Shown in pieces: positions 5,878 to 7,596 of a stretch of 7,596 nt of DNA. Each line of letters begins with the position of its first letter. The stretch's first letter is position 1. The stretch comes from Candidatus Nanohalarchaeota archaeon (GTDB taxonomy: Archaea; EX4484-52; B79-G9): contig JAFCBV010000029.1 of NCBI GenBank assembly GCA_017610545.1, forward strand, positions 1 through 7,596, written 5' to 3'. The notes beneath the pieces are model-generated. The model saw only the letters and a program-made list of their open reading frames with translations, was not told the origin of the DNA and ran no database searches. The position numbers and the translations under genes are program-made.

Positions 5878-6450
5878 ATGATACAATCTAATGGCATAGA
5901 TGTAGAAAAATTGCGTTCTATTGTTAAAGGAAAATATGGGTCTCAAGTGGAAGAGTGCACTCTACAGCACAATGGACACACATGCCAGAAAAATATGTTG
6001 TTTGATATAGATATGGGTTTTGGACATGTGGCTGTTGACACTCCTTTAGAATACCTAAGAGGCGTTTCCGGAACAGTACCTGCTGTAAGAGTGAGCACTG
6101 CATTAAGACAATCAGACACTTTTCGTGAAGATGCCAAGAAACTTACAGGAGAGAAAAATGTGTCTTTGCAGATTGGTGCTGATTTTTATGAATTACCAAG
6201 ACCGCTTTCTGAACGCACATACTCTTTTAGTGATAATCTGGATTATTTAGGGTCTCTGCCTAAGGAAGGTGTGCTTTACAGGTTTTTCGTAATTGAAAAG
6301 GATATTGAAAACATTCTTGAGAAAATTTTAGATATAAGAACTGTGGCAGAACAGTTGCGACACTATGCGAATAATTTTCAGGCGGACATCAGTTGCTTTG
6401 AAGTGCCGCAACATGGACGCATAATTAATCCTCCAAAGGCAAGAACCTAA
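5878..6450 (+). CDS. Hypothetical protein (gene C), divergent from the A/B pair
   Basis: An unrecognised protein of 190 residues. It is soluble in appearance, without signal peptide or membrane segments. Residues 27-36 hold C-x3-H-x2-H-x-C (CTLQHNGHTC), which could bind a metal; this is inference only. The middle has LFDIDMGFGHVAVDTPLEYL and SLQIGADFYELP, likely beta-rich. Residues about 138-166 (FVIEKDIENILEKILDIRTV onward) look helical. The C-terminus is basic and proline-containing. I found no convincing similarity to paralogues A or B apart from a short SLQI match. The ATG at 5878 has a TATA-like box at a suitable distance and no ribosome binding site. It is transcribed away from B, and its stop lies 8 bases from the end of convergent purT. 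AT-rich composition resembles A and B, not purM or purT, so the three genes probably arrived or evolved as one unit. Confidence 0.75.
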   Translation: MIQSNGIDVEKLRSIVKGKYGSQVEECTLQHNGHTCQKNMLFDIDMGFGHVAVDTPLEYLRGVSGTVPAVRVSTALRQSDTFREDAKKLTGEKNVSLQIGADFYELPRPLSERTYSFSDNLDYLGSLPKEGVLYRFFVIEKDIENILEKILDIRTVAEQLRHYANNFQADISCFEVPQHGRIINPPKART

Positions 6451-6458
6451 TTACAGGG

Positions 6459-7379
6459 TTACAAAACATGCTTTATTTTCTCATCCTGCGCGTACCACTT
6501 TCCATTTGAGCCAATTTCAATTGTGTGAGCCATTTTTTCAGCGCGCTGAACCGCCTCTTTTGCTGTGTCTGCGAGCGCGATGGCAACGCCCATCCTGCGC
6601 CCCACGTGCGCTTCCGGCTTCCCGAACAGCCTTATGGTCGAGTTCGGGTACATGTTCATTGCAGGATAGATGTTCCTGTATTGCACATTCCCTGCATTTA
6701 CAGGGGAAAGTATCACATGTGTTGCCCCCGGCGACATAAGGGGTATCTGCCTCACATTGTTTGCCTCAACTGTTGGTATTGGAAGACCAAGCACAGCCCT
6801 TGCGTGAAGCCCCATCTCTGAATATCCGGACGCATGAGTGCTCATAGTGACCATTCCTGTGTCGTGCGGGCGCGGGCTTATTTCATTGGCATAGACTGTG
6901 TCGTCCTGCCCGATAAAAAGTTCGCACCCGAAAAGCCCAAGGCCGCCAAGGCAATCAGTAATCTTTTTTGTTGTGGCATAAATATCGCGCTCAACCTTTT
7001 TCGATACTTCTGCCGGCTGCCAGCTTGCATGGTAGTCACCGTCAATCTGGTAGTGCCCGACAGGCTTTGGAAAGCTTGTGACTGTCTTGTTGTTCTCATC
7101 GAGATGGCGCACTGCAAGTTCTGTTACCTCGAGCTTGAAATCAATATGCTCTTCAACAATTATCTTGTCAGCAGAGCCGCGCGCGTGGGCGTGCGCCTCT
7201 TTGTATGCTGTTTCAATGTCTTTTGGCCTTTTTACAAAATATGAGCCCTGCCCTGAAGATGATTGTATGGGCTTTGTCCAGCACGGATATCCGATTTTCT
7301 CGCAGGCGTCTTTCAATTCGTCGAGTGTTGAAGCATAAGCGTATTTCGAGGTGCGGACTTTTGCATCTTTCGCAAACAT
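6459..7379 (-). CDS. purT: Formate-dependent GAR transformylase, main ATP-grasp part (frameshifted purT)
   Basis: PurT uses formate and ATP to formylate GAR, the third step of purine synthesis. This frame carries the ATP-grasp domain and C-terminal domain, about 306 residues. Landmarks are RTSKYAYA (9-16), [15 protein letters not shown] (31-45, ATP-grasp loop; the usual form is KPVMSSSGKG, so Met and Lys are both Gln here), [11 protein letters not shown] (107-117), [11 protein letters not shown] (145-155), [11 protein letters not shown] (165-175, metal/ATP site) and [18 protein letters not shown] (249-266). The N-terminal third is encoded in another frame, ending at 7313, that overlaps this one. 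The ATG at 7379 is probably not a true start: no ribosome binding site is seen and the frame is open upstream. In normal purT the two parts are one polypeptide. Whether the gene works depends on the frameshift near 7388-7394. Downstream it converges on gene C. Confidence 0.88.
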   Translation of the reverse strand: MFAKDAKVRTSKYAYASTLDELKDACEKIGYPCWTKPIQSSSGQGSYFVKRPKDIETAYKEAHAHARGSADKIIVEEHIDFKLEVTELAVRHLDENNKTVTSFPKPVGHYQIDGDYHASWQPAEVSKKVERDIYATTKKITDCLGGLGLFGCELFIGQDDTVYANEISPRPHDTGMVTMSTHASGYSEMGLHARAVLGLPIPTVEANNVRQIPLMSPGATHVILSPVNAGNVQYRNIYPAMNMYPNSTIRLFGKPEAHVGRRMGVAIALADTAKEAVQRAEKMAHTIEIGSNGKWYAQDEKIKHVL

Positions 7380-7596
7380 CTCTCTTGTTTTGGGATGATA
7401 TTTACGCCCTGTTTCTCAAGCTCAAAGAGAACATCAAGGTTTATTGCCTCTATTTCAGGAATGACTGCATCCGGTTTTTCTTTAAGTATGACGGCTTTGA
7501 GTGCTTCGCCGTCCTTCATGTCTATTGTGTGGGAGCGGTGCGCTACCTGTTGCCCGGGGGCGTTATCATATCTATCAACAGCAATAGTCTCTATGC
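7313..7596 (-). CDS. purT: purT N-terminal part, out of frame and cut by the window edge
   Basis: This is the N-terminal (preATP-grasp) part of PurT, continuing beyond the right edge. The frame reads [20 protein letters not shown] and [11 protein letters not shown], then [20 protein letters not shown] and KQGVNIIP, all typical of PurT (compare E. coli [20 protein letters not shown] and VPEIEAIATDML). Homology ends abruptly after NIIP at about 7391. The remaining residues down to the stop at 7313 are out-of-frame noise. The ATG at 7519 is internal to the homologous region, so the true start lies outside the window. The first 35 or so residues, including the glycine-rich GSGELGKE motif of the family, are not visible. 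Confidence 0.85.
   Translation of the reverse strand, partial: IETIAVDRYDNAPGQQVAHRSHTIDMKDGEALKAVILKEKPDAVIPEIEAINLDVLFELEKQGVNIIPKQERCLRKMQKSAPRNTLMLQHSTN
7388..7394 (-). other. Frameshift junction with CCCAAAA heptamer in purT
   Basis: On the minus strand the upstream frame reads ATC CCA AAA CAA. The heptamer C CCA AAA fits the X XXY YYZ form of -1 slippery sites exactly. A -1 slip here gives IIPK followed by TREMFAKD and joins the two purT frames. A missing A in the homopolymer would give the same join, so sequence error is an equal candidate. Relative to PurT relatives about 12 residues are also absent at this spot. Confidence 0.5.

Noticed and set aside
1..7596. CRISPR arrays, tRNA or rRNA genes, insertion-sequence ends
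   Set aside because: No regularly spaced repeats, cloverleaf-like arms or transposase motifs were found by eye on either strand.

Overview
The window looks like a compact archaeal chromosome segment. It has an adjacent Sm-like (LSm) / ribosomal protein L37e gene pair, an archaeal/eukaryotic-type MBF1 transcription factor, TATA-like boxes placed for leaderless or short-leader transcripts, and Shine-Dalgarno sites of the GGAGG/GGTGAT type. Small proteins, tiny gaps and overlapping convergent ends suggest a reduced, dense genome. A DPANN-like lineage is possible, but nothing here fixes the phylum.

Left part (1-2128, + strand): a class I methyltransferase that enters from beyond the left edge and has the two-domain plan and double-glutamate loop of protein arginine methyltransferases. 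It is followed by pyrF, an orotidine 5'-phosphate decarboxylase of the eukaryotic URA3/UMPS type. Middle (2258-3043, - strand): an operon of LSm, L37e and a small DUF4346-like protein. It is divergent from mbf1 (3191-3580, +), whose end overlaps the end of purM by 6 bases.

Right part (3575-7596): two genes of de novo purine synthesis on the - strand, purM (AIR synthetase) and purT (formate-dependent GAR transformylase). Between them sits an AT-richer cassette of three unrecognised genes: a tandem pair of diverged paralogues (A at 4645-5196 and B at 5242-5775, both -) and a divergent gene C (5878-6450, +). The simplest reading is that a purT-purM unit was interrupted by this cassette, and that purM is now driven from a TATA box lying in the last codons of paralogue A.

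purT is broken into two frames. The junction holds an exact CCCAAAA heptamer in the -1-slippery register, and the protein also lacks about 12 residues that include the usual NARAT/MNRE-like stretch. Frameshift error, decaying gene and programmed frameshift are all possible. The purT N-terminus lies beyond the right edge. No tRNA, rRNA, CRISPR or transposase is seen. No gap without a gene exceeds about 150 bases.
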